Source: Ruegeria sp. HKCCD8929 (lineage in GTDB: Bacteria > Pseudomonadota > Alphaproteobacteria > Rhodobacterales > Rhodobacteraceae). From it: 64,000 nt of DNA. Under the pieces are notes generated by a model. It saw only the letters and a program-made list of their open reading frames with translations, was not told where the DNA came from and made no database searches. The position numbers were made by a program, and so were the translations under genes. Positions 30,014-39,157 of this stretch are shown here, piece after piece. Numbering within the stretch: position 1 is the stretch's first letter; each line of letters opens with the position of its first letter. The stretch is taken from contig NZ_WPZY01000006.1 in assembly GCF_013031405.1 (NCBI RefSeq), positions 62,001 through 126,000 on the forward strand, in the 5' to 3' direction.

Positions 30014-31021
30014 ATGCGCGTATTGCTTGTAAGCCTATTATTGGTCTCCTTTTCCGTCTTCGCAGAGCCGCCCACTGCGCTGAAAACAATCGGGATTTTC
30101 GAAGAGTATGATGAGAAAGACGGCGAGGTTGTTCTGGGCGCTTCGGTCAATGTCAGCGGTGCGGTGTGCATGGAGACCGGGCCGTGCTTTGCCGTGGCCG
30201 ACGAAGGAAGATTTGCGCAGGTCTTCGCGCTGGAGAATGACCGCATCACCATCGGGCAGCGGCTCTATCTGGCCGAGACCAAGGACAAGCCCAAAAGGGA
30301 ACTCAGGGATTTCGATCTCGAAGGTCTGACGGCGACGGGCAACACTCTTATCGCCGTGGGCTCACACTCGCGCGGTCGCAAAAGCTGCAAATCGCCGGAT
30401 CGCAGCCTAAGGATTTTCTGGGGCGAGGTAACAGGAGATCTGATCGGCACTCGGCAACCGCTGACAGATCGGCCTCAGTCTCTGGAGCCATTGTTCGAGC
30501 AGTTTGAGACACTGGAGCAATCGTTCGATCAACCTCTTCAGAAAAATGGCTTGAATATAGAAGGGATTGCAGCGCGAGGTTCAACCATATTAGTCGGTTT
30601 CAGGGCACCATTTACCAGCGAGAGCAGCGCAAGCGTTCTGGTTGCCGAGTTCACTTTGGATGCGCTGGAAAACGGTGATTTTTCGGGTGCGCAGTTGCAT
30701 CATGTGGCCGTTGATGGGCCGCCGGGGCGCGGAATTCGCGGGATGGAAGCTGTGGGTGACGAGATGATCCTTTTGATCGGAGATTCGGGTGTGGGAGCAG
30801 GCAACAAAGCCATTTGCGACCAACCCAGCCCGCATCGGGTTGGAGAGTTTTCAGTTCATCGCTGGACACCAGGACAACTGACCGCCGAGGCAGTCATGAC
30901 GTTGGATTTGCCGGACGAAGATTGGAAGGCCGAAGGCATTCTGCCGATGGGCGACGAGGGCGTTCTGATCTTCTTTGACGGCCCGCCAAATGGCGCGCCG
31001 CATTTCTACGAATTCCCCTAG
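30014..31021 (+). CDS. Exported DUF3616-like protein
   Basis: A 335-residue protein with a clear Sec signal peptide (MRVLLVSLLLVSFSVFA, cut before EPP). The mature part reads like a repeated beta structure with motifs CFAVADEGRFAQVFAL, FDLEGLTATGNTLIAVGSHSR, LNIEGIAARGSTILVGFRAP and RGIRGMEAVGDEMILLIGDSG, the pattern of the DUF3616 beta-propeller family. ATG 30014 follows GAAGGAAA. Function unknown. It converges with the SH3 gene, overlapping by 4 bp. Confidence 0.75.
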   Translation: MRVLLVSLLLVSFSVFAEPPTALKTIGIFEEYDEKDGEVVLGASVNVSGAVCMETGPCFAVADEGRFAQVFALENDRITIGQRLYLAETKDKPKRELRDFDLEGLTATGNTLIAVGSHSRGRKSCKSPDRSLRIFWGEVTGDLIGTRQPLTDRPQSLEPLFEQFETLEQSFDQPLQKNGLNIEGIAARGSTILVGFRAPFTSESSASVLVAEFTLDALENGDFSGAQLHHVAVDGPPGRGIRGMEAVGDEMILLIGDSGVGAGNKAICDQPSPHRVGEFSVHRWTPGQLTAEAVMTLDLPDEDWKAEGILPMGDEGVLIFFDGPPNGAPHFYEFP

Positions 31022-31695
31022 TCGCCGGTGACAAAGGTGCAAAGCTGCCACTTACCGTCCGGCGATTTGGCCAGAGCGGCGCGATAGCCCACCATCGACC
31101 AAAGAAAGTCGCGATGCATGTAGCCGTTGGTGCCATCGGTCAGCTTGACTTTCTGGTATTCGGCATCCGGGTTATACGCGTCGATCAGCACCACCTCATG
31201 GCTGATCAAGTCCAGAATTCGGGCATCGGCACTGGGGTCGGCGCGCAGGGTCACACGGGTGCCGGTCACAAAATAGGCGGTGAAGGGATCGACCGAGGCG
31301 GGCAGGCGGATTTGCCATTGGAACGGCATCCAGAACTCGCCCTGATCGTCGAAATAGCCCGGGGCCGACAGGGTATCTTGCAGGGCGGTCCAGTAGGCGT
31401 CGCGCATCTCGTCGGCCTGATCGCGGAATTCATCGGCCAGCGTTTCAGGAGGCAGGGTCAGGTTGTGGCGCAACTCGTCCGGGCCGCCATCGCCACCATG
31501 GCTCAGGTAGATATCGGGGCAGGCGGCGGCAACAACTGCGTCGATATCCCGCGCGGCGACGCCCGCGAGAAGCCCCCTGCGGAACTCCACCAGTGACGGG
31601 TCGCGGTCGCCCTGATCCACCGGCCTCAGGGAGAGGCGTTCTGCCTGCGCGGGCAGGGCGGCGAAGGTGAGGGCCAGTAAGGCAATAAGTCTCAT
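31018..31695 (-). CDS. Exported SH3-domain protein
   Basis: A 225-residue periplasmic protein. It has a signal peptide (MRLIALLALTFAALPAQA), a middle helical region, and a C-terminal bacterial SH3-like domain (~142-200: FVTGTRVTLRADPSADARILDLISHEVVLIDAY ... YQKVKLTDGTNGYMHRDFL). Such domains bind cell-wall peptides or stabilise envelope proteins. Its start overlaps the stop of the TPR gene by ATGA, so both are made from one transcript. Confidence 0.75.
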   Translation of the reverse strand: MRLIALLALTFAALPAQAERLSLRPVDQGDRDPSLVEFRRGLLAGVAARDIDAVVAAACPDIYLSHGGDGGPDELRHNLTLPPETLADEFRDQADEMRDAYWTALQDTLSAPGYFDDQGEFWMPFQWQIRLPASVDPFTAYFVTGTRVTLRADPSADARILDLISHEVVLIDAYNPDAEYQKVKLTDGTNGYMHRDFLWSMVGYRAALAKSPDGKWQLCTFVTGD

Positions 31696-33356
31696 TCAGC
31701 AGCCTTCATCGCGGCCTGAGCGCAGAAGCATGAGGCACCGACGGCGCGGTCGGCCCGGGCCAGTGCAAGATCCAGCCGCTGTTTGATCTGGACGATTTCG
31801 ACCGTATCATTGCGGGCCTTCAGGCAATCGTGCAAGCCTTTGAGAGACCAGACATTATCCGGGTGAACCGTGGCGCGGCCGAGCTGACCGCCAAGGCCCA
31901 GATCCTCGCGATAGACCGCTTCGGCCTCGGCCACGTGACCCTGTTCGAAGAGTAACGCCCCCAGCGCGTGACGGGCGGGCTGCATCCAGCCCCAGGGCTC
32001 GTCATAAGGCAGCGTGTCGTCCAGTTCGACAGAGCGGCGCAGATGGGCAAAGGCGGTGTCGTAGTTGCCCTTGCGGTACTCGATTTCGCCTCGCAGCATT
32101 TCCTGGCCGATGGCCAGCAGGTCGACCACCCGGTTGTTATGCAGCAGCCGTGTGTCGGGCACGCGCTCCTTGGCGGCGAGAAAGTGCTGCTCTTCAGCTT
32201 CGGCCTCCTCCACCCGTCCTGTCGCGGCAAATCCGATGGCACGGGCATAGTGCGTCGTGGCGGTAACCGTGCGGTAGAGGTCGGGGTCCTCGGGCAATTC
32301 CAGCGCCATCGCCTCGTCCCAGCGTCCGAAGCGGATCAGGATATGCGGGCCCATCGCCATGTAGCTTTCGAAGAAATCGGCCATGGGTGGGCTTTCGATG
32401 CGCAGCATGTCCTCGGGCGTGGTGTCCCAGATGCCCTGATTGGCGTGCAGGGCCGGTTCCATCTGACCCAGAAACAGCGCGCCATAGATGACGAAGTGAT
32501 AATCGTGTTGGCGGTAGCCGGTATAGATGTTGAACGCGCCCTCGCGCTCGTAATATTTCAGATCCGCCTCGATGGCTTTCTGGTTCCAGTGCACCACGTT
32601 CTGGTATTGACCACACAGCACGTCGATATGGGTCGGCATATGCACCAGATGCCCGGCATCAGCCACCAAAGTGCGCAGCACATCCCCCGCTTTCAGTGCC
32701 TTTTCGGGGGTGGGCGACATCTCCATCAGGTGGACATAGAGATGCAGCAGGCCCGGATGCGACATGGCCGCTGGGTCGTTTTGCATTGCGGTTTCAAGCA
32801 CTTCCTGCGTCTCAAGCGTGGCTGCGCCCTCGGCTGGTTTGCCCGCAGCCAGATCCCACATCTTCCACGGTGTCAGATTCAGCAGGCTTTCGGCATAGAC
32901 GCTGCGCAGATCCAGATGCCGGGGCTGCTCGGCAAAGGCGGCGCGCATGGCGTCGGCGAAGTCATAGTCCCAGGCGTGCATGCCTTCGGCCAGATCACGC
33001 TGCGGGTAGCGGGCAGGTAGGGCACGGATCAGGGCCTGTTCCACCGGAGTGCAGAACTCGACCAACGCCAGCGCCTCTTGCGTGGCGTCATAGGCCCGGG
33101 CCAGCGCCTTGGCGCGGCCCGAGGCATCGAACAGCGCCCATGGCATGTTGTAATTGGGGCCCATCGCATAAGCGATGCCCCAATGGGCCATGGCGCAGCC
33201 GGGATCGTGTTCCAGCGCCCGTTCAAAACAGCGCACTGCTTCGTCATGGTTGTAGCCATAGGTCCAGATCAGGCCGCGGTCGAACCACATCTGCGCGGTA
33301 TCGGACCGGGTGGTGACGGGGCAGGTATGGCTGCCGAGATCGTAGTAATCGCCCAT
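31692..33356 (-). CDS. Tetratricopeptide-repeat protein
   Basis: A 554-residue protein without signal peptide. It opens with a TPR pair (AQMWFDRGLIWTYGYNHDEAVRCFERALEHDPGCAMAHWGIA, ~22-63) and has more TPR-like helices towards the C-terminus (GEIEYRKGNYDTAFAHLRRSVELD; EQGHVAEAEAVYREDLG). Histidine-rich central motifs (DAGHLVHMPTHIDV, QHDYHF) recur in this bacterial family and may bind metal, which is inference. Operon with the downstream SH3 protein. Function unknown. Confidence 0.75.
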   Translation of the reverse strand: MGDYYDLGSHTCPVTTRSDTAQMWFDRGLIWTYGYNHDEAVRCFERALEHDPGCAMAHWGIAYAMGPNYNMPWALFDASGRAKALARAYDATQEALALVEFCTPVEQALIRALPARYPQRDLAEGMHAWDYDFADAMRAAFAEQPRHLDLRSVYAESLLNLTPWKMWDLAAGKPAEGAATLETQEVLETAMQNDPAAMSHPGLLHLYVHLMEMSPTPEKALKAGDVLRTLVADAGHLVHMPTHIDVLCGQYQNVVHWNQKAIEADLKYYEREGAFNIYTGYRQHDYHFVIYGALFLGQMEPALHANQGIWDTTPEDMLRIESPPMADFFESYMAMGPHILIRFGRWDEAMALELPEDPDLYRTVTATTHYARAIGFAATGRVEEAEAEEQHFLAAKERVPDTRLLHNNRVVDLLAIGQEMLRGEIEYRKGNYDTAFAHLRRSVELDDTLPYDEPWGWMQPARHALGALLFEQGHVAEAEAVYREDLGLGGQLGRATVHPDNVWSLKGLHDCLKARNDTVEIVQIKQRLDLALARADRAVGASCFCAQAAMKAAE

Positions 33357-33409
33357 GGAATCTCTCCCCTCTCGCGGGAGAGTAGGCGATTCCGGGCCGC
33401 CGGGACAGG

Positions 33410-34618
33410 TCAGGCGGGCAAGCGCGCCTCAATCCGGCCCATATGCAGCATCAGCGCAAAAGCCAGCACGCACATGGTCAGCACGCCCGACGTCAAAGGC
33501 GTCAGCGAGCCGTCGAAGAGCAACCCGACGGGGGCTGCGATGGCAGCAGCCAGCACGGTCGAGATCGCGCCGATGACCGAGGCGGCCATGCCGGCGATAT
33601 GGCCCATCGGTTCCATCGCCATGGCGTTGAGGTTGCCTAGCGTGGTGCCCGCCATGAAAAAGATCGAGGTCTGCCAGGCCACGAACACGGCAAAGGACGC
33701 AGCCGCCGACAGCTCCAGCCCGTTGAGCGTGATCACGGTCGAGGTGATCAGGATCTGCGCGCCCAACGTCCATGTTACCATCCGGCGCATGCCCACGCGC
33801 ACGACGACGGCAGCATTCAGCAGGCTGGCGGAACCCGATATCAGCGCCACGAAACCGAACCAGAACGGAAAACTGCCGGCTCGGTCGTAGATCACGTCAT
33901 AGACCGGCTGCACCATGGTCAGCATGGTGAACAGCGTGCCCATGCAGAGCGTCTGCACCATGATCGACAGGCGCACGGTGGGATGGCTGAACATCTCATG
34001 CACCGCGCCCAGCATCAGCGGCAGCCGGATCGGGCGCCGGTTTTCGCGCGCAAGGGATTCGGGCAGGCGCAGGCCCATCCAAATGACCGAGATCAGAGAG
34101 AACAGCATGAACGAGACGAAGATAGCCCGCCATCCCGCAAAAGCGATCACACCCGCCCCCAGCATTGGAGCCGCGGCGGGAACGAGGGTGAAAATCATCA
34201 TCGCAATCGAGATGATCCGCGCCATTTCCCGCCCCGCATAAAGGTCGCGCACGATGGCCATCGCCACCACGCGCGGACCCGCCGCGCCCAGACCCTGAGC
34301 GATCCGCGCTGCCAATACCAGTTCCAGTGAGGAACTGGCCCAGGCCACGGCCGAGGCCAGGATATAAAGGCTCGCGCCCGCATAGATAACCGGCTTGCGC
34401 CCGAAGGCGTCCGACAACGGTCCGGTGAAGAAGGTGCCAATCCCCATGCCCAGCACGAACGACGTCAGAATCAGCTGTGCCCGGTTCACGTCATCGGGGC
34501 TAAGCTGCGCGCCAATCTCGGGCAGCGCAGGCAGCATCGAGTCGATCGAAAAGGCAATCGTGGCGAACATCATTGCGATGAGCGCAATGAATTCGCCCTT
34601 GGACATGCGGTTTGCCAT
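33410..34618 (-). CDS. Bcr/CflA-type multidrug efflux MFS transporter
   Basis: A 402-residue drug:proton antiporter of the DHA1 group with 12 predicted helices. Signature FFTGPLSDAFGRKPVIYAGASLY lies in loop 2-3 and ARIAQGLGAAGPRVVAMAIVRDLY in helix 4, both typical for Bcr/CflA. ATG 34618 was chosen over an in-frame start at 34738, which lies inside the next gene's 3' end and adds a non-hydrophobic tail. Substrate unknown. Confidence 0.85.
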   Translation of the reverse strand: MANRMSKGEFIALIAMMFATIAFSIDSMLPALPEIGAQLSPDDVNRAQLILTSFVLGMGIGTFFTGPLSDAFGRKPVIYAGASLYILASAVAWASSSLELVLAARIAQGLGAAGPRVVAMAIVRDLYAGREMARIISIAMMIFTLVPAAAPMLGAGVIAFAGWRAIFVSFMLFSLISVIWMGLRLPESLARENRRPIRLPLMLGAVHEMFSHPTVRLSIMVQTLCMGTLFTMLTMVQPVYDVIYDRAGSFPFWFGFVALISGSASLLNAAVVVRVGMRRMVTWTLGAQILITSTVITLNGLELSAAASFAVFVAWQTSIFFMAGTTLGNLNAMAMEPMGHIAGMAASVIGAISTVLAAAIAAPVGLLFDGSLTPLTSGVLTMCVLAFALMLHMGRIEARLPA

Positions 34619-34694
34619 TGGGGTCTCCTTACCCGCTCGCGCTATCACGCACAGAAGGGTGGGGCCAGACGGAATTTCCGCACAGAACTCTGTG

Positions 34695-35354
34695 CTAATC
34701 TGCAGATGAAGTCTCGACATGAGACATGATTTCGCCAATCACCTTTTGCCAAAGCTCCGGCGGTTGCGCGCCCGGAACAGCGTGCTGATTGGCGACGATA
34801 TAGGTGGGGACCGAGTTCACGCCCATCTGCCGGGAATGGGCATCGCGGTTGCGGATGTCCTCGCGGTCGGCATCGGATTTGAGCAGTTTCAGCACCACGG
34901 CAGCGTCCATGCCGATGCCGTCGGCGATATCGGCCAGAACCTCGTGATCGCCGATATCGCGCGCCTCGACGAAATAGGCTTGGAACAGGGCGTCGACGGC
35001 TTCGTCCTGCTTGCTTTCGATCCCGGCCCAATGGATCAGCCGGTGGGCGTCCAGCGTGTTGGGCGTGCGCTTCATGCCTTCGAAGTCGATGCTCAGGCCA
35101 GCGTTTTCGGCATGCTCGACCACCGGTGCATAAGCCTTCACCGCGCCGTCCTTGCCGCCGAACTTGCGTTCGAGATACTCACGCCGGTCCATGCCCTCGG
35201 CGGCCATATCCGGGTTCAGCTGAAACGGATGCCATTCAATGACGAAGGGATGGTTTGGCACCGCCGCCAGCGCCTTGTCCAGATGGGTCTTGCCGATATA
35301 GCACCAGGGGCAGATCGGGTCGGACAGGATATCGAGTTTGACGGAATGGGTCAT
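34695..35354 (-). CDS. FrnE-like DsbA-family oxidoreductase
   Basis: A 219-residue cytoplasmic thioredoxin-fold protein of the FrnE/2-hydroxychromene-2-carboxylate isomerase branch. The active site CPWC lies at residues ~14-17 (DPICPWCYIG), and GVNSVPTYIV provides the cis-proline loop. There is no signal peptide, so it is not a periplasmic DsbA. It is translationally coupled (ATGA) to the acyl-CoA ligase upstream, hinting at a shared metabolic task rather than protein folding. This is inference. Confidence 0.85.
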   Translation of the reverse strand: MTHSVKLDILSDPICPWCYIGKTHLDKALAAVPNHPFVIEWHPFQLNPDMAAEGMDRREYLERKFGGKDGAVKAYAPVVEHAENAGLSIDFEGMKRTPNTLDAHRLIHWAGIESKQDEAVDALFQAYFVEARDIGDHEVLADIADGIGMDAAVVLKLLKSDADREDIRNRDAHSRQMGVNSVPTYIVANQHAVPGAQPPELWQKVIGEIMSHVETSSAD

Positions 35355-36868
35355 TCGGACAGTGCCTTGAAACAGGCCGGCAGGGCCCGGCGCAGGAGTT
35401 TTCCGTTGCCGCCCATGGGAAGCGCGGGCAGGTGGATGAAGGCGCGCGGCTGTTTGTAACGCGCCAGGTTGGCCTCCACATAGGTCCGCAGCGCGGCCTC
35501 GTCCAGTTTTTCCGGTCCGGTGTAAAAGGCGGCGATGATCTGAGTGTCCTGTTTCACCTCAATCGCCGCCGTGCCCACCTGCGTGACGCCGGGATAACGG
35601 GCCAGCACAGCCTCGACCTCGACAGGCGAGACGCGGTAGCCGCCCGCGTTCATCATGTCGTCATCGCGGCCCAGATAGGTGATCTGCCCGTCGACTGCCA
35701 TCGCGCCCTGATCGCCGGTCAGGAACCAGTCGCCTTGCATCCGTGCCTCGGCCTCGTCGGGCGCGTTGAGATAGGTGAGCATCAGCCCGGGATCGTTGCG
35801 GTGGATGGCGATGGTGCCCTCGGCACCCTGCGGGACCGGGCCATCAGGGCCGAGAATGGCCACCTTGCGGCCCGGTTGCGGCTGTCCCAGCGCCTCGCCG
35901 CGCGCCGGATGCGCGGGGCTCGACGATATGAAGGTCGAGCATTCCGACATGCCATAGGCCTCGTACAGCTCGGTTCCGGTGCCTGCGGTCCAGGCCTCGT
36001 GCAGGTGGCGTGAGAGCTTTTCTCCGGCGCAGAGCCCGTGGCGCAGGTCGGGCAAGTCCAGCCGTTCATGATCCTGCAACATCTTGCGGTAAACCCCCGG
36101 AGCGGCTGCGAAAATCGTGGCGCGGTGTTGGCGCAGCAGGTCGGGCAGGGCGGCGATATCGGTACCGGGTTCGGGGATCAGGGCGGTGGCGCCGATGGTC
36201 CAGGGGTCCATCAGCCCGGTGCCCAGCGTGTAGGTCCAGTTGAACGCGCCCGCATGGCACAGCCGGTCCTGTTCGGTCAGCCCGTACCAGCCATCTACCA
36301 TCATCTGCCGCGCCCAGATCGCGCGATGGGCGTGGGCCACGGCGCGCGGCTTGCCCGACGTGCCGGACGTATAGACCACATATCCCATCCGGTCCGGATC
36401 ACCCATGTTGTAGTCGGCGGGTGGCAGCGCCCGCATTGCGTGCAGCTCCTCCAGCCCGATCTGGCGCGGGTGATCGGCACAGGCCACCGCAGGGTCGCGC
36501 AGGATGGCAGCGGGGGCCAGATCGGCGATCATTTTGGCGGTCTCAGGTTCGGTCAGCTGCGATGAGGTCGGCACGGGCACGATCCCAGCGGTGATCGCGC
36601 CCAGATAGGCGATGGGGAACTCGACCGTATTCCCGAGCCGCATCAGCACAAGGTCTCCGGTGAGCAAGCCTGCCTGAAGGAGACCGGTGGCGGTGCCCCG
36701 GATGGCCGCTTCGAGCCGCGCATAGCTCCAATCGTCCGAGCCGCCAGGGCTAAGCACCGACAGCGCCACCTTGTCGGGCAGCGCGGCGGCGTGGCGCATC
36801 ACATGAGCGGCCAGGTTGAATGGCGCGGGGCAGCGCGGCGGCGGGCCTTGGTCAAAGATCGACAGCAT
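35351..36868 (-). CDS. AMP-forming acyl-CoA synthetase
   Basis: A 505-residue member of the ANL adenylation superfamily, close to the benzoate/medium-chain ligase branch. The P-loop is YTSGTSGKPRAV (~166-177). The A5 motif is EAYGMSE, the A7/A8 region GDWFLTGDQG ... YLGRDDDMMNAGGYRVSPVEVE, and the catalytic A10 lysine lies in GNGKLLR near the C-terminus. Substrate not readable. Operon with the DsbA-family gene; divergent from an XRE-cupin regulator 65 bp away that may control both. Confidence 0.87.
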   Translation of the reverse strand: MLSIFDQGPPPRCPAPFNLAAHVMRHAAALPDKVALSVLSPGGSDDWSYARLEAAIRGTATGLLQAGLLTGDLVLMRLGNTVEFPIAYLGAITAGIVPVPTSSQLTEPETAKMIADLAPAAILRDPAVACADHPRQIGLEELHAMRALPPADYNMGDPDRMGYVVYTSGTSGKPRAVAHAHRAIWARQMMVDGWYGLTEQDRLCHAGAFNWTYTLGTGLMDPWTIGATALIPEPGTDIAALPDLLRQHRATIFAAAPGVYRKMLQDHERLDLPDLRHGLCAGEKLSRHLHEAWTAGTGTELYEAYGMSECSTFISSSPAHPARGEALGQPQPGRKVAILGPDGPVPQGAEGTIAIHRNDPGLMLTYLNAPDEAEARMQGDWFLTGDQGAMAVDGQITYLGRDDDMMNAGGYRVSPVEVEAVLARYPGVTQVGTAAIEVKQDTQIIAAFYTGPEKLDEAALRTYVEANLARYKQPRAFIHLPALPMGGNGKLLRRALPACFKALSE

Positions 36869-36933
36869 GCGCTTTGGCTAGCGCGGCGGCCAGTGCGTTG
36901 CAAGCGGGGTCCTGCGGCCCTATAGAAAGGTGC

Positions 36934-37557
36934 ATGAATAACAGCGACGCGAAATCCCTGATCCATATCGCCCGTAACAACGGGACCGAGACCGAAGTTG
37001 AACCGCTGGATCTGGGTATGCGCGTTCGCGAACTGCGCAAGGCGCGCAACTGGACGTTGGAACAGGCCGCGACACAGGCGGGACTGGCCCGCTCGACATT
37101 GTCCAAGATCGAAAACGGGCAGATGTCACCCACCTACGATGCGCTGAAGAAGCTGGCGGTCGGGCTGCAGATCTCGGTGCCGCAGCTCTTCACGCCGCCG
37201 CAGCGCGATCAGGTCATCGGCCGCATGTCGGTGACCAAATCGGGTGCCGGTACCGCCCACGCCACCGCCACCTACGAACATGAGTTGCTGGCGGAAACCC
37301 TGACCAAAAAACAGATGCTGCCGTATCGGGCCCGGGTGCGGGCCCGTTCGATGGATGAGTTCGACGGCTGGGTACGCCATGATGGCGAGGAATTTCTGTA
37401 TGTCCTGACCGGGGTGGTTCGGCTTTTCACGGAATTTTATGAGCCGGTCGAAATGCGCCGGGGCGACAGCGCTTATTACGATGGCTCGATGGGCCACAAC
37501 GTCATCTCGGTCAGTGACGAGGACGCAACGATCCTGTGGGTGACGTCTCTGACGTGA
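36934..37557 (+). CDS. XRE-cupin transcriptional regulator
   Basis: A 207-residue regulator. The XRE helix-turn-helix is at ~27-85 (GMRVRELRKARNWTLEQAAT ... ARSTLSKIENGQMSPTYDAL), followed by a C-terminal cupin sensor domain (~130-205: DGEEFLYVLTGVVRLFTEFYEPVEMRRGDSAYYDGSMGHNVIS). ATG 36934 follows GAAAGG; the longer frame to the left overlaps the ligase promoter. Regulators of this build often respond to a metabolite of the divergent operon. Target inferred from position only. Confidence 0.88.
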   Translation: MNNSDAKSLIHIARNNGTETEVEPLDLGMRVRELRKARNWTLEQAATQAGLARSTLSKIENGQMSPTYDALKKLAVGLQISVPQLFTPPQRDQVIGRMSVTKSGAGTAHATATYEHELLAETLTKKQMLPYRARVRARSMDEFDGWVRHDGEEFLYVLTGVVRLFTEFYEPVEMRRGDSAYYDGSMGHNVISVSDEDATILWVTSLT

Positions 37558-37567
37558 AGTAAAGGGC

Positions 37568-37789
37568 TTAGCTGTCCAACTCGCGGCTGAGCGATTCAGT
37601 GAACAGAAAATCCTCAAGCTCTTCGCGGGCTTCGGTGACGGTCAGGTGATGGCGCTCGGCCAGATAAGCCTCGAACCGCTGGCGGTTCTGCTTGACGAAG
37701 GGCATGTCACTGTCGCGGAGATTCGGAAATCTCATCTTGGCCCGCGCGTATGACGTGGACCAATCCTGAGTCAGATCTGACCAGTTCAT
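37568..37789 (-). CDS. Small CsbD-like protein
   Basis: A 73-residue protein beginning MNWSDLTQDWSTSYARAKMRF and continuing with LRDSDMPFVKQNRQRFEAYLAERHHLTVTEAREELEDF. The layout of two tryptophans, L-x-D-x-D and a charged helix ending in a T-x-x-EA pattern is that of CsbD stress proteins, though divergent. The start ATG 37789 is preferred over GTG two codons upstream. It converges with the XRE-cupin gene, 10 bp apart. Family call by pattern only. Confidence 0.55.
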   Translation of the reverse strand: MNWSDLTQDWSTSYARAKMRFPNLRDSDMPFVKQNRQRFEAYLAERHHLTVTEAREELEDFLFTESLSRELDS

Positions 37790-37921
37790 TATCACTGAGC
37801 TTTCCCTCGAGTGGCCTTCGGAAACGCTCCCCCTCCAAACTTAGGTTAAGAAATATGGCGCTTTCATGATGACTGGACATAATGTCGCAGGCTCAAAAGA
37901 TGAGTTTTCGGGGGTCGAATC

Positions 37922-37948
37922 GCCCGTTGCGGGTGTTTCGCAACGGGC
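37922..37948. other. Strong hairpin between the ars operon and the CsbD-like gene
   Basis: A perfect 10-bp inverted repeat GCCCGTTGCG / CGCAACGGGC with a 7-base loop, 38 bp beyond the aqpS stop. No U-tract follows on either strand. It is the only plausible end signal for the minus-strand ars operon, but a canonical intrinsic terminator is not supported. Confidence 0.5.
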
Positions 37949-37985
37949 TTGCGGACCTGACTGTGAGTGAGTGGTCGTCGGTCCG

Positions 37986-38645
37986 TTATTCCTGATGTGT
38001 GAACAGCCAGTTCAACACGATGTGCCCGATGAACACGGCGATAATCTGCATCGCGATGAACATCAGGATATGAGCAGGGTTAATGCCTGCGAACGTATCC
38101 GTAAAGCCTCTTGCGATGGTTACCGCCGGATTCGCGAAACTTGTGGAGGACGTGTACCAGTAGGCGCCGGTGATATAGAGGCCTACAAGAGGTGGTACAG
38201 CGTCCGGTTTGTGCCGAATTCCGCCGAAAATCACGAAAAGCAGGCCAAGTGTGGCGATAATCTCGGAAAACCACTGATGGGCGCCGGTGCGGTGCATGGT
38301 GGTAGAGCTTTGCAGAATCGGCAGGTCGAACATGAAGTGCGAAGCCCAGACGCCGATGATGCCGCCTGCGATCTGGCACAGCATGTAAGGCGGCACCGCT
38401 GACCACGCATGCTCGCCCCGCAGAGCGAAGGCCAGCGTGACGGCGGGGTTGAAATGCGCGCCCGAGACCGGGCCCAGCGTGGTGATGATCGCATAGAGCA
38501 TGCAGCCGGTGGCGATTGCGTTGGCCAGAAGCGCCAGCGCGACGTTTCCGTCCGACAGCGTGTCGGCCATGATGCCCGAGCCCACAACCCCGATCAGCAG
38601 GAAGGCGGTGCCGAGGAACTCGGCGAAGTATTTGCGGGGGCTCAT
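37986..38645 (-). CDS. aqpS: Aquaglyceroporin of the arsenic operon (AqpS-like)
   Basis: A 219-residue MIP channel with six hydrophobic helices and two NPA pore motifs (HFNPAVTLAF ~65 and FANPAVTIAR ~174, with the pore arginine in place). ATG 38645 overlaps the arsC stop by ATGA. Sinorhizobium AqpS, encoded between arsR and arsC, lets arsenite formed by ArsC leave the cell down its gradient; position and fold match that role here. No arsB, acr3 or arsH is near. Substrate inferred from context. Confidence 0.85.
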   Translation of the reverse strand: MSPRKYFAEFLGTAFLLIGVVGSGIMADTLSDGNVALALLANAIATGCMLYAIITTLGPVSGAHFNPAVTLAFALRGEHAWSAVPPYMLCQIAGGIIGVWASHFMFDLPILQSSTTMHRTGAHQWFSEIIATLGLLFVIFGGIRHKPDAVPPLVGLYITGAYWYTSSTSFANPAVTIARGFTDTFAGINPAHILMFIAMQIIAVFIGHIVLNWLFTHQE

Positions 38646-39118
38646 GCAAGATCTCCGATGCGCTTGAGATGGGCCGCAAGTTCGGCGGGCGGCATGGTTT
38701 CGATGGGCAGCTCCAGCAGGGCGCTGGCGCGGCGGTGCAGGATGTCGTGGGCGGTGCGGAAGGTGGCCTCCCACTCGGATTCGGCAGCGGCCGCAGGGTC
38801 TTCGACGCCCCAATGGGCGCGCATCGGCGTGCCGGGCCAGACCGGGCAGGTCTCTTCGGCGGCCGAGCCGCAGACGGTGATCACCATGTCCATTTCCGGC
38901 GCATCCTCGGCTGCGAACTCATCCCAGCTTTTGGACCGGGCCGCGCTGGTGTCGTGCTCTTCCTCCGCCAGCAGCTTCAGCGATTGCGGATGCACCTTGC
39001 CGGTGGGGTTGGAGCCTGCGGAAAAGGCTCGGACGCGGCCTGCGCCCTCATGGTTGAAGATCGATTCCAGCAGGATCGACCGCGCCGAGTTCCCGGTGCA
39101 GAGAACGAGGATGTTCAT
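38642..39118 (-). CDS. arsC: Low-molecular-weight phosphatase-type arsenate reductase ArsC
   Basis: A 158-residue enzyme with the P-loop LCTGNSARS and nucleophile Cys7. Further redox cysteines are Cys83 and Cys91 in ITVCGSAAEETCPVWPG, then MRAHWGVEDPA. This matches thioredoxin- or glutaredoxin-linked arsenate reductases of the LMW-PTPase fold. It is the second ArsC domain in the operon and clearly diverged from the fused one. Coupled to aqpS, and 39 bp downstream of the fused gene. Confidence 0.92.
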   Translation of the reverse strand: MNILVLCTGNSARSILLESIFNHEGAGRVRAFSAGSNPTGKVHPQSLKLLAEEEHDTSAARSKSWDEFAAEDAPEMDMVITVCGSAAEETCPVWPGTPMRAHWGVEDPAAAAESEWEATFRTAHDILHRRASALLELPIETMPPAELAAHLKRIGDLA

Positions 39119-39157
39119 TTCAGTGTCCCTTGATGTGTTTTTTGCTGTTCGGTCCGA

